A program made the translations under genes and the position numbers. The notes beneath the pieces are model-generated. The model saw only the letters and a list, made by a program, of their open reading frames with translations. It had not been told where the DNA came from and ran no database searches. A stretch of 64,000 bases of DNA, taken from assembly GCA_030549775.1 (NCBI GenBank), contig CM060174.1, positions 15,046,193 to 15,110,192 of the forward strand, in the 5' to 3' direction. The first letter of the stretch is position 1; each line of letters opens with the position of its first letter. Below, piece after piece: positions 24,600-36,480 of the stretch. The DNA is from Tamarix chinensis (Eukaryota; Streptophyta; Magnoliopsida; Caryophyllales; Tamaricaceae).

Positions 24600-25815
24600 A
24601 TTTTCGGGTTAGTGGTTTGGGGCTAGGAAAGAAGATAGATGGGGAGATTTGGAGGCAAGGGAAGGGTGCAGGAATGAAGAGGGGATGTAGGTGGATTCTG
24701 GGGATGGGTTGTTGGTGGCTAATGGCGGCGGAGGCAGCGGCGGCGGAGGCAGCGGCGGCGAGGTGGCAAAGTTGGTTGTCGAGGTGGGTCGATGTGGAAG
24801 GGCTGAGAAGGAAGGAAAAGGGAAGGGAAATATGTAGGGGTGAGGGGGATTATTCGGGCCAAAAAACGTATGGGGGTGGTAGAGGAGGTTGAAGGGTGTG
24901 GATTGGTGGTTTGGTTGGCGACAGAAGTGGCCGGACGGCGGTGAACGGGGCGGTTGCAGGTGGCCTGCCGACAAGGAAGAAAAGTGGGGAGGAAAAGAAG
25001 AGGGGGAGAAGAAAGGAAGTGCAGGGGCTCAAGGGGGTGGCGTGATGGTGCAGGGCAGTAGGAAGTGGTGGCAGAAGGCGGCGCAGAGGGTCCATTGCGG
25101 CGATGTAAGCGGCGGAGGGTGGCGGTGGTGTAAAAACAGGGAAAAATGGGGGAGAAGGAAGGAGAGAAGAGGGAGATCGGGAAGGGAAGAGACTCAAAAG
25201 ATGGGGCAGGAGAGAGGCTTGAGAGGTGAAGAAAAAGAAGAGGGGGAAGAGAGGGGGTAGGTGGCTGATTGAGTGGCAGTGTCTAGGGTGGCAGGGTGTC
25301 GTAGGGTGGCAGGGAGAGGTTGACAAAGAGGGGGAAAGGGGAGCCATGCGGGATGGGGTGCATGGCTTCCCGATTCCAAATTGGTGAAAAAAATATAGGG
25401 TAGAGAGAGAGAGAGAGAAGGAGAGACAAATGGTGGCAGTGCTTGCAGGCTGCGGTGGTCGGCGTGGTGCTCGGGGTGGCAGTCATGGTCGACGAAGACA
25501 GGTTAGGCTGCTGGGTCGAGGCATAGAGAAGGGAGAAGAAAGAAAGGAGGGGGGGGAGGTGCAGGCCGACATAGGTAAGAGGGCGAGTGGACCGGCCCGG
25601 CTTGGAAAAAAAAAGGAAGGGAGGGGGTCTGGGCTGGTCGAGCCGCACGGGAGGGGAACGAGAGGGAGAGAAACGGGCCCCTGGCCCAGCGCGCAAGGAG
25701 GGAGGGGAGTGAGGTTGGCCTGGCGGCCCAAAGCCAGGAAAAAGGGAAAAAGAAGAAATAAGGAAAAGGAGAAAAAAGGAGAAAGAAAAGAAAAAAAGAG
25801 GAAAATAGGAAAATG
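24600..25815. repeat. Purine-rich, GC-rich tract inside copy A
   Basis: Long GGAGGAAG/GGTGGCGG-type sequence on the plus strand, pyrimidine-rich on the sense strand of the element. It yields long artefactual open frames on both strands with Ser/Pro-rich or Gly/Arg/Glu-rich translations. The same type of tract occurs in copies B, C and D. Confidence 0.7.
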
Positions 25816-26141
25816 AAAAAAATTAAAATAATTAAATTTATAAAATAATAGGAGGTAATATTTTTGATAATAGGTTTATTTAATAATTTAATTAAATATA
25901 ATTAAATATATGGGTTTAAAAAGGATAATTTTAGTAAAATACTAGTTTGAAAATTTATTTAAATAAAACTAATATGATAAAATAACAAAATATTTATTTT
26001 TAATTTATTAAATAGTCCGATCCAAATTTAAATACTCTAAAATCCATAAAATAATTAAACTAAATAATTTTAAAAGCTAATTTATTTCAAATAAAAGTTA
26101 TTTATTAAATTATAGGTTTTCTAAAATTTTGGGGGATTATA

Positions 26142-26331
26142 ATAACTTTTTTAACATATCAACCCCATTTTTAGCGATGTCAATCTTCTTTAATAACACG
26201 TCATCCTTAGGTACTACACCATGAATGAAATGAAACTTCACATCAATATGCTTTATTTTGATTACGTACTAAATGAATTACACTCTGATTATCACAATTC
26301 ACCAAAATATTTTCCAAATCATCAATAGATA
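26142..26331 (-). pseudogene. Copia RNase H fragment
   Basis: Minus-strand translation gives SIDDLENILVNCDNQSV followed by HLVRNQNK, then an IDVKFHFIHGVV block and a KIDIAKNGVDML block. These match the order of copia RNase H motifs (CDN-S-I-L-KN, HID-HFI, ADMLTK). It is interrupted on its 3' side by copy A and on its 5' side by copy E, which begins at 26332. The middle of the copia pol is missing from the window. Confidence 0.85.
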
Positions 26332-27708
26332 TGTAATATCCTGAATTTTAGCTAATCTTAATCCCAAGTAATTAATATTGTAACCCAATTTTAATATTAG
26401 GAAATTTATTTTTTACCTTATTTTAATCTTTTTTCTGGATTTTTAATACTTAACCTAATCCTAACCCCAGAAAGTTGTTGAATAAAATATACCTATACCC
26501 ATACCCTAAGCTTAAACTACTTTAACCTAATCATAATTCTAAACCTAAACTTATATTTTTCTCTTCCTTATTTTCCTTATTCCTTTTTTACCCTTCCCCA
26601 TTCTCTTTTCTTTCCTCCACTAGTTTCTTTGTCCTTCTTCTACTTCCTTTTATTCTTGCGTGTGATACTTTCCCTATCCTAACCAAATCCTCTACCATTC
26701 TTATTTTCCATGACTTGCACACGACCCTCACCCTCACCCATCAACTCCCTTTTCCTGCGTGATAGGTTGCATACAAATCCTACCCGACCACCTCAACTTT
26801 CCTTCTCCCTCTCTGTGTGTAGGTAGACAACAACATTTATGCATATTTATACGTATACCTCCACACTTCACATTTAATTCCCTCATCTACCTTCCTTCTT
26901 TATCCAATTTTCTATCAAAACACTGCCACCAATGCAACTCTCCTTCCTATCTTTCCCCTCCTCCTTAACATTACTAAAATAGCCACAAAGCCCATCATTG
27001 ATGAGCCCGCCTAAAGCACCTCCGCCACCTTTGATCACCTTTTTCATTACCTCGCCTCTAGAACCGGCCAAAATCACCCCAAAATACCCCAAGAACTGGC
27101 CAAATTAGTAGAATCTCACCCCCTTTTTTGGCAAAAAACACTGCAACTCCCCATCTTCTTTCCCCTTGTCTGCAACAACAACAATCGAACACCACCCATC
27201 ACCTTAGGCAACATCAACTACAAACCTCCCCTTTCTCTCTTCCCTCCAACCTAAACCATCCCCCTAGCTGCAACAAACCCAGTCATTCCCTACCTCCTCC
27301 ATTCAGCAAAATTGACTACAACACACCCTCTCCATTTGACACTAGCCACCGCAGCTCACCTACCCCCTTCATCTATTTCCATCAATGCCACCTCCCTTTC
27401 TTTGAACTCCCTTGTAATTTCACCACCCCTTAAAATGGTAGGTTGTGTCATTGCTAGCCCTCCATCTTCGAAAGATCCCAACCAAACCCTCCTGATTCCG
27501 CAAGTTTTGGCTGAGACTTCCTTTGAGCCTTGGTTCGATTTCCCCCTTATATTTCACTCTCATTTACCTTATATTTTCCTTAATTATATCATTATATGCG
27601 AATGTGATTTTTTGAATTGTTTCTTAGATGATTTACTAAAAGTTCCAGAGGAGGCAAGATAGGATAAGCGTGCTTAGAGATCAAAACCTTTTTTTATAAG
27701 GATACTAG
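26332..27708 (+). mobile_element. Giant LTR-like element, copy E, 5' part
   Basis: Starts TGTAATATCCTGAATTTTAG, close to the sense-strand starts of copies D (TGTAATATCCCAAAATCC) and B (TGTAATCCCCCGAATTTT). A pyrimidine-rich tract follows (26560-27450), as in copy C. It is interrupted at 27709 by a CACTA transposon and resumes at 35706. AGATA precedes it (26327-26331), but no matching right-hand duplication was found because the 3' half is absent. Confidence 0.6.
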
Positions 27709-28361
27709 CACTACAAAATATGTGACTTGTGTCAACAGAAATTTAGTCAAAGATTTTTTTTTTCTGTTGGCAAAATTCACTGATATTAATAGATATTTTT
27801 TGTGGGCAATGAATAAATTATCCCCTACTAAATGTTTTTATCTGGTTGTAATAGTATGTTATACCAACAAATATTTTACCTACTTTTATATCTATGGGTA
27901 TTAGTATCATTATACCAACAAAATAATACCACTCAAATATCTATTGGTATTAGTATATAAGGAAGACAAATGTTTCAACTATTGTTATATTCCTTGGCAT
28001 AACACGTTCATTCCTCTTATACATTAGATACTTCTCTTATTATCAAAATTACTAATTTTTATACTAAATACTAATAATATAATATATAACCATATTTATA
28101 ATTATCATTATAATCATTGTTAATATTATTATAGCATAAATATTATAATTAGAATAATAAATAATTATTAAAATAATAATAATAATAATAATTATTATTA
28201 TATTAACTATCATTATTATGAGAATTATATTAATAAATATTATAATAAAAGCAATAATCATTTAAGTCGTACTTCAAATGACCTATAGGATGGGGGCCTC
28301 ACTCCTTGATCAGCATGATGGTGATCTTGGGGGTGGTGCGCTCGTGGTTGTCAGATATTTT

Positions 28362-30746
28362 GGGCTTAATATTATTATAGTTATTTATATAATTATAGTA
28401 ATACTCCATATTTTTTTAAGTTCATTTTCCTTAAGCTTAATGATTTTATTAATGGAATTTGATGAAAGCATTTAATTATTTTATTTGTGATTTTTTTATA
28501 GTTTTGTTGACACTTTTAGATTTATATTGGAATTTATTTATTCATTTATCACTATGGATTATTCTAAAAAAAATTTCCTTCATGATTACAATTTTTATTA
28601 AATTAATATGATATCAATTTCCATAGAAAAATATTTTTTTCGTTTATGTTATGTGTTTTGTTCTAATATTTTAAATTCCTTTTCAATTATAACTTTGTAC
28701 TTTGATTACGACTTTATTTTGAAATTATATTTCATTAATGAAAATGAATTTGTTAAATTATAAAAATCTTTTGAAAGTAGCAAAATTATTTTAATAATTC
28801 TTATCCATAATTTTTTTTCTATATTTATATTTATTTATATTTACTAGATTGATGAAACCTTAAAAAAATTAAATTAAAGGTTTCTACAACTTATTTAAAA
28901 AATTTTCTCCAAAATTAATTTGTTTCCATTTTCCATTTTTTGTTTAGGGAGGACATTTTTCATAAATTATTTTAATTCTTTACAATTCCTTATAATTTGA
29001 TTTATATATTTTTCTAATGTATTATACTTATTATTTTGATATTTTATTTCTTTTTCTGCAATCTATATGATTTATTTTAATCATTAATTTTTTAATTAAG
29101 AAAGCATTTTCCTTATTCTTTAATTAGTCATTTCAATAATTTAGCTTTCCCTGATATTTGAGGAGTGTTTTACATTAAATAATTTTTGGTTGAAAAATTA
29201 TATTTAAATTATATTTTAGCTATTTTAATAAATTACCTCTATATTTGATTAAAAAAACTCAACCTAAATTGACTCCCTTTTTCTTGTGCCCTTTGTTATT
29301 TTTTTTCTCACACCTAATAGAGGCAAAGCAAAGGGAGCGAGATATGCTCAAATTGGACCCTTGCTCTCCCAACTTTTCAACCCTGTCTAACTCCACTTTC
29401 CTCCCCCTCTACCTTTTCCTCTATTCCTGAACCTATATTGGTGACCTTAAGCGTCAAATGGCAAACTAAAGGAAAGCACAACAACGTAGTGACCCATTAA
29501 TATCTAGCCTCTAGTTCACGCCACTACACAACCATTGAGCCACCACTGTTGCGACCTCCTAGTCTTTCAACCACTAGCTAGGCTGCCATACTATTCTGGT
29601 CTCATATGCTCACATCGAGCTATTCCATCTAGATTTCCATGTGGTATGATTTCCTTAATCCTAACTTCTAATTTTAGTTGATTTTGTGTGAATTGGATTT
29701 TGATAAGCTATATTAGTTGTTTGATTGTGCATATACAAGTTATATGATGAATTTGTTGTGTTGAATGTTGTTTATGCGGTTGGTTTCTAAGATTTGAATT
29801 TTTGATCTGAATATGTCCAGCTAGCTCAAGTTCATTCGATTAAGCTAGTTTTGACAAATTGACTATGCATTTTGTCTTAAAATATGTTTAATTGTATGAT
29901 GAACACTTTAATTTGAGGGATTAGTGTGAAAATAAATGAATTAGAATTTTCATTCTAACCCTAGTAGGTGAGCTTATGTATTTAAATTCGGATTAAGTGT
30001 TTGAGCTATTTCTATCAATAAGTTTTATAAAAAACTTTGAACTAATCACTTCAAACCATTTCTCATCAATTGATTAAAATAAATTAGCAAGAATTGACTC
30101 AATTGCATTTCAGGCTCAAACTCTAAAATTTGGACATGATTATCTTAAATTAGCTATGAGTATATTTATTTTTATTGACATTAATTGTCCGAATTTAATT
30201 CGAATTGGGTTAATTATACTATCGCGCTATTGATTTGAATTAGCTAATTTGTAGTTCTAGTCTAAAAGCCCCAATATCTAGATTTTAATTGATAAAATTA
30301 AGTGAGCCTTTTACAGATTTTATTTCAATTGCAAAATAGGATTAATTTAAAATATATTTAATTTCTTTTCTTTCCTATCAATTGGATCAATTCTCTAGGA
30401 TTGGTCAGTTTTGTTATTAAACCTAACTATTAAGGTTATTTTTGATGGAGTTGACCAAATTTTTTTTAATTATAATTCTTGATCAATTAATGTTCTTAAA
30501 TCAATTTAAAATTTCTTAAATGATTCTTTATAACTTGAGTTAGTTGAGAACTCACTTCTTCTAAATCTTTTGGAGGCGGAACCTTGAGTCTTGAATCTCC
30601 AATTTGTTTTCTAGAAAATTTATTTTGCTTTTGAAGTTTGGTTATAGGTTGCTAACTATTTTTTGTTGACTTCACTTCTTTGGAAAAAATATAATTTTTA
30701 TTCAATAGTTATGAATTTAATGACTTCAAAAGTTGTGAGGTTTATT
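28362..30746 (+). repeat. Tandem repeat R1 inside the CACTA element
   Basis: About 2.4 kb homologous to R2 directly downstream. Anchors include a TTATAACTT...GATTA(C/T)GACTTTATT block (about 28695 against 31075), a pyrimidine-rich/CCACCACT patch (29250-29620 against 31620-32080), and GATAAGCTA...TGTGCATATACAAGTTA (about 29700 against 32200). Offsets are 2.39-2.50 kb, so the copies are collinear with small indels. The left boundary is extrapolated. Confidence 0.6.
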
Positions 30747-33100
30747 GTAACACTCAAAATTCTCAAAGCCTAATTTCCCATAAAATATTGATATTGATTT
30801 ATGAGTATCCTCTCATAATTTTATTTTAATTAGTTTATTTTATTTGAATTATAATTCTCATAATTATTTTTTTTATTCTCTTTAAGGTTTATCAATAATT
30901 TTGAATTCATATGAAAATTTGATTAATCGTCTATCATTGTAGATAATTCTATATAAATTCCTTCACGACTATGATTTTATTAAGTTTATGTGATTTAATT
31001 TCTATTTAAAAATATTTTTATTTTTACTTAAAATATAATTATTTTAATATTTTAATTAAATTTATTTTTGGTTATAACTTCGTCCTGTGATTATGACTTT
31101 ATTATAGAATTATTTTTTATTTGAGAAAATAAAATTTTTTAAATTATAAAATATTTATAAAGTAGTGAAATAATTTTAACGAATTTATCTATAGCAAATA
31201 TTTCCTTATTTATGTTCATGAGATTGATAAGATATTTAGAATATTTTAAATTAAACATTTCCTTAATATAATTATATTTTTCTTTTTGAATTTTTTTCAT
31301 TTACGGATGACTTTTTAAAAAATGTGTTAAATTATTCATAGTCGCTCAACTTTCATAAAATTAATTCTTTGATGTATTTTTATATTTATTTTAAAATCAT
31401 ATTTCGATTTTAAGAAATGATATAATTTAGTTTACAATATAACATTTAATTTGATGAGTGTTTTATTTTTCTTTGAAAAGCTGCTTATACATTTTTTTAT
31501 AAGAGTATTCTCGTTAAAATTTGACTTGACTGAAAAGTTTTTTTTACCTACCTTATTTTTAGATATTTATTTCATTTTATTTGTTTTATATGTGTATTTT
31601 GTTTTAAAAAAAACCTTAAATCTGTTTGAGCCAGCCTTTATCTACTATTCTCTTTCTTTTCCCATTCCTTCTCTCCCATTTAGTCCTCCATAACCCTGAC
31701 CCCATGCAGACGTACCTTGGACCTCTATCTTGCAACACTACTATACCTTGCTACCATTACCGAGCCACTACATTTGGCGCCTCTAGCCAGTCAACAACCA
31801 GGGGCAATTAGTCGTTAATGAAATAGTAGCCAATGACTAGAGGCAAATGCTCAACCTTGACCCACTCACACTTCCCCCTAGCTCTATCCTCCACTATAAC
31901 TGCCACCACCTTAGCACTAGTAGTGAACCACCACCACAATGTTGAGCCATCAACCACGGATGGGAAGCACCAACAATAGCAGCAATGAAGCGTGTGGTAG
32001 CAACTTTCCAGCATTGAGCTACCCACAACAACATGCTTCCACTGCCTCTGAAGCTCTAGTCTGACCACCTAAGCACCCTCATTGCTCCTCCTTGTAATGG
32101 TTGAGCTCCTCTTGGCTTCTAATGGTATATTCTACTTGGTATAATCTTCAAACTTTAACTTTGTTTTTTTTATTGATTTTTTTTTGTGAATTAGCTTAGG
32201 ATAAGCTAAATTGGTTTTTATATTATGTATATACGAGTTAGATGATTGATTTGGATGGGTTAATTTTAGTGTATTTGGTTGATTTATGATTTATATTTTT
32301 AACCTACATCTATTCTCAGGTTGGTATGATTTTAAGATATTTTTACCAATTTATTCTATGAAATTCTTTGAAATATATTTAATTGCAAGTTGGAAGTGTC
32401 AATTTGAAAAATTTGTGCAGAATATATCGAAATTGGATTTCTTAGTCAACATTTTTGTGGTTTTAAAATTTGATTGATCCTTGGATTATTTTGTTAAAAT
32501 AATTAGTCAATATATTATAGAATGTGTCTAATTGCATTTATACACTTCTAATTTGAAGAAATTTATAATATTTTACCGAATTACGGTTTGGAGCCTAAAC
32601 CCTAGTTCTAAAAGTGATTGTTTAGAATTAGTTAACATTGTAATTTTGTTTGCCAAAATTGATTGTTCAAATTTGTTTAGAATTGGTTTAATTATATTTT
32701 TGAGCCTTCAATTATGTTTAATTGATTTGAATTGTTCACATTTGTATTTTGGACTTAAAAACCCTAAATTTTGGGAATATGTCGTAAAATTAAGTTTTGT
32801 TTGATTCTTTTACTTGTTGGTTATTAGTTTTGGTTCAAAATCAATTAAACGATATCACTAACTTATTATTTTAGATCAATTTTCTAAATTTAATCAATTC
32901 GATGTATTGATTATAAAACCTAATCGTTTAAGTCATTTTTGATAAATTTGATTTGTTTTCTAATAATTAGCATAACATTGATTAGTTTTTTATTTATAAC
33001 AAGAAACTTATTTCGGTTCCTCACTCATCTATCTCATTATTTAGTATATTAATCTTTCAATTTATAAAGTTTCAATCCACAAGCTCTTTCATTTTTGTTG
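30747..33100 (+). repeat. Tandem repeat R2 inside the CACTA element
   Basis: Begins TGTAACACTCAAAATTCTC, which resembles the LTR start of the giant element family. It is collinear with R1 for about 2.3 kb. The right end is not sharply defined. The pair may be two old LTRs left side by side, or a tandem duplication of one; the sequence does not decide. Confidence 0.55.
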
Positions 33101-35280
33101 TTTCTAGATCTTTCAAGTTTGCTCTAAAATGAGGTTAATTGCAAATCACTTTATTTTTAATATTGGTATTTGATTGTTGTTGGACTTTTGTAGCTAAGGC
33201 AGGAATTGGTAATTGAAATTGCAAGTTGAAAACTTGGAATTACTTGTTGTTTGATTGAAAATTGATATTACATGTTGTAGGTTTAAATATGAAGTTATAA
33301 GGTTGTTTTTATGTTTTTTCTATATCATGTGTTATGTGGCAGGGATGATTGTTGTTTTTAGTTCCATAATTGACCCTAACATATAACATGACAACCTAAT
33401 GTTGATATCATGCAAGTGGTCTAAAATCTAACTACAAATAAGCATTTATGTGTTGAAATTGAAGACAATTATGTGGCTTCATGGTGCTACCTGCAGAGGT
33501 TGTAGAGTAGCTTGAGTGTCTTTAAGTGAGGTATCTTTGGTAGGTAGGCAAAATTTTAGAGGCATTTTTTTTTCTTTTTTTTTCCATGTTAAATTATACA
33601 ATTTTGTTACTCTCACTTAATATTTAGCCTTATGTTTTTACTATCTCACGCTTCACAAATATTAGGTTTTAAGTTTCAATATTATCAACAAAATGAATTT
33701 GTGGGCTCTACCAGCTTATACCATTTCTTGTAAAAGAGAACTTCATTTATCTTGATGGTAAGTAAATATCTTTTTTGCTTCTTTAATGTTGTTTGTGATT
33801 TATTTGGATACTAGTATATTCTTTAACTTGTTGGATTTCATTTTTTAACTCAGTGTCTACCAAGAATTTTTTTTTGTGCATTGTTGTTTTGTTCATTGAA
33901 TGAAATAAATTCTAACATGTGGCCATGTTATGACATCAAAAATCAAAAGAACATTTATTTTTAATAATACCAACTAGTGCTTGTATGAAAAATTAATTTC
34001 CCAATGACATCATTTAGGAAAAGAAATTAAAGTCTTAATAAGTGCCTAAGGGAAATTGTTAGACAAATTATTAAATCAATTACATTTAAGTTTAACTAAA
34101 GTACACCTAAAGGGAAAATTCATTTAGGATATTTTTCTTTTTAGGTGATAAGTTGTCACATGCTGCCTTTCTTAGACTATGTGTTTGAACTATTGAACCT
34201 AAAAGCTTAAGTTGTCGGTTTTGGCTTGATTAATGATTTTATACTTTCAACATTCTCTCATGCGTACATAATTTGTTTGGGCCTAAAGCATGGGATTTTT
34301 TATACTAGTTCTAGAAATCGCACATCTTAGAATAGCATAAATGGGAGTTATGAATATTTGAACTTGTGGAATAGATTGACTCTACCATGCCAAAAACCAA
34401 AAAGCTTAAATTGTAAGGCTTCAAGCTATTCACCGTTACTCACCCAAGAAGATATTACTTTCTAATTAATATTCCTAAGACTAAAGTAAAACCCAAATAT
34501 GAACCATGCCATTAATATAGTCTAGGGAGGCATAGATGTACATACTAGCATAAATCTCATATATATTTCCAACATATTACTTCCATAAGACCTATAAAAT
34601 ACTAGGGTTTCAAACTTGTGATCTATGTTTCCAAGAGTGCAATTTTTAAACATTGAAATCAATTGATGATTGAGATATAAATTCCATGTGAACTATGCTT
34701 ACTTGATCAATGCCATAAGCTACATGATTACATGTAAATAGATACTCAAATTCCATTCAATTTCTATTTTTTATTTTTGTTTTACCATTTTACAATGAAG
34801 TCCTAAAATTATTGAGAATGCTTCCCCAAAATAATAAATATTGGAGTCATTTTAAATCTTCCTCCAAATAATTTATTTTTCTTGCACTTGTTCTCCCTCT
34901 TAATTAAGGAATCTTATTATTTTTTTTTGAAAATTTTAAAACTACCTTCATTATCTAGCTTTTAGATATGCATTTATATTAATTTGATTAATTTATATGC
35001 ATATTTTTGTTGGGAATACATCTTGTTGGTTATCAAATAGAATGTTGAAGACATTGAAGTCATTGGAGGTGTTGAATAGGATGAGAAGGAAGGGAATAGT
35101 TTTTACTTTATTGATAAAGATATCTTGTATGTCAGCGTATGTTACAAGTTGTATATATAGTATTGTACTTATAAGACTATCATCACTTTGACAATTAAAC
35201 TAAACAACGATGATTGTATATGGTGTACTTAACTTTATATAAGTATAAGTTGTAATTATAGGTAAATATTGCTAAAACAT
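33101..35280. other. CACTA interior, no gene seen
   Basis: AT-rich sequence with no conserved coding frame. It leads into the right subterminal region after a short (CA)n tract near 35312-35326. Confidence 0.5.
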
Positions 35281-35705
35281 GTATTATGGACATTATTGTT
35301 ATTTTACTAACACACACACACACACAGGTTAAAATATGTGTAACCAACAATATATATTTGTTGGTAATAGTCTTAGCAATAGATATTGTTTTGTAGATAA
35401 TATTTTTAGTCATATATATTATTTTTTGGACAATAATTTTAGTCATAGATATTATTTTGTAGTTAATACTTTTACTCACAGATATAATTGTGGGTATAAG
35501 TTATACTAATAGAAAAATATCTATGGCCATTATCAATTATTCCCAATAGATCATATATATTTGTGGGTAAAACTTTTAAGCACAGAGTTTTTACCCACAT
35601 TTTTGTCACAGAAAAAGTTATGTTGATAAAACTTTTGCTAACAGAAAAAAGCTTTTACCAATAAATAAGGCATTATTGGTATAAGTGAATTATTTTATAG
35701 TGTAG

Positions 35706-36480
35706 TCTTTGCTTAGTTTTTTTTGTTAAATGCTTTGTATGACTATGTATTTTATCATGTTATTGTTATTATGTCATTTAAATGCATGTTGTATGATATG
35801 TTATGAGAACATGAAATTATATGTTGAGATATAAATGAGTAGAGAAGCATGAGATATTTTTACGATAATGTTTTATGTGAAAATCTCTAAGAGTATCAAT
35901 GAGATATATATGGTTGTAATATGGGCTTAGTAACATATGATATGTAGGATAAATGATTATATGCAATAAAGTATGGTGATAAATTGAGGATTTGGAAATA
36001 ATGATACCAAACATATGATGTTTTGTGAAATAATGGCATTTGGTTATCCTTAAGGGCATTTTGGTCATAATAGGTTTAATATAGAATTTCTAGTATTTTA
36101 ATGTTTTATATGATTTAAAATATGCTAAGGAGAACCATATGAAATGTTTGGGTAATCTTGAATGGCATAAGTTCCAAAAACTGATAAAAATGCAAAATTT
36201 AGGAATAATAACTTTAAAATGGGGATGTTGTTATCATATGCATGGAATGTTAGAGTTAGACCACGATTTTTGGATATGTTGTTAATATTAGTATTTTATG
36301 GATTTATATTTAATTTAGTAATTATATGAGCTTTACGGGAAAAGTTATGATTTAATTGTGGAATTAGGACTTTTAAGCATAGAAAATAGTAACTTTTGAT
36401 ATAAGGCTATTATCGCATGTGTAAGATGTGGTAGTTAGGCCTTTAAATTCGGGTATGTTAATAATAATAATGATATTTGA
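35706..36480 (+). mobile_element. Giant LTR-like element, copy E, continued after the CACTA insertion
   Basis: If the CACTA element is discounted, this continues 27708. Its TATGTATTTTATCATG...ATGTTATGAGAAC-type sequence resembles the part of copy C just after 53300. It stops near 36480, where sequence homologous to copy A in the opposite orientation begins. The 3' half of copy E is missing. Confidence 0.4.

Larger units (their letters stand above)
20800..26141 (-). mobile_element. Giant LTR-like element, copy A (complete, solo)
   Basis: The 5342-bp block begins TGTAACACCCCCAAAATTC in window orientation and ends CTAAAATTTTGGGGGATTATA. The ends are inverted-symmetric and TG...CA-like, with one C-to-T change at the last CA. 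The target repeat is ATAAT at 20795-20799 and ATAAC at 26142-26146. It lies inside the copia RNase H frame, which becomes continuous when it is removed. No gag, pol, primer-binding site or polypurine tract was found inside, so it looks like a solo LTR of unusual length, or a non-coding LTR derivative. Sense direction is minus, judged by the pyrimidine tract and by alignment with copies C and D. Confidence 0.8.
27709..35702. mobile_element. CACTA (En/Spm) transposon, non-autonomous, 8.0 kb
   Basis: Left end CACTACAAAATATGTGACTTG and right end ...AAGTGAATTATTTTATAGTG form an imperfect terminal inverted repeat, about 19 of 27 positions matching. The 3-bp target duplication is TAG at 27706-27708 and 35703-35705. 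Subterminal motifs occur in inverted orientation near the two ends: CCAACAAATATTTTA and CCAACAAAATAATA near 27863-27925, and ATATATTTGTTGGTAATAG near 35350-35370. This is the usual CACTA layout. No transposase (TNPA or TNPD type) was recognised, so it probably depends on another element. Much of the interior is two diverged direct repeats of unrelated-looking origin. Confidence 0.85.

Noticed and set aside
24609..25816. Similar Pro/Ser-rich and Gly/Arg-rich frames of 80-165 residues
   Set aside because: Same low-complexity tract in copy A; not coding.
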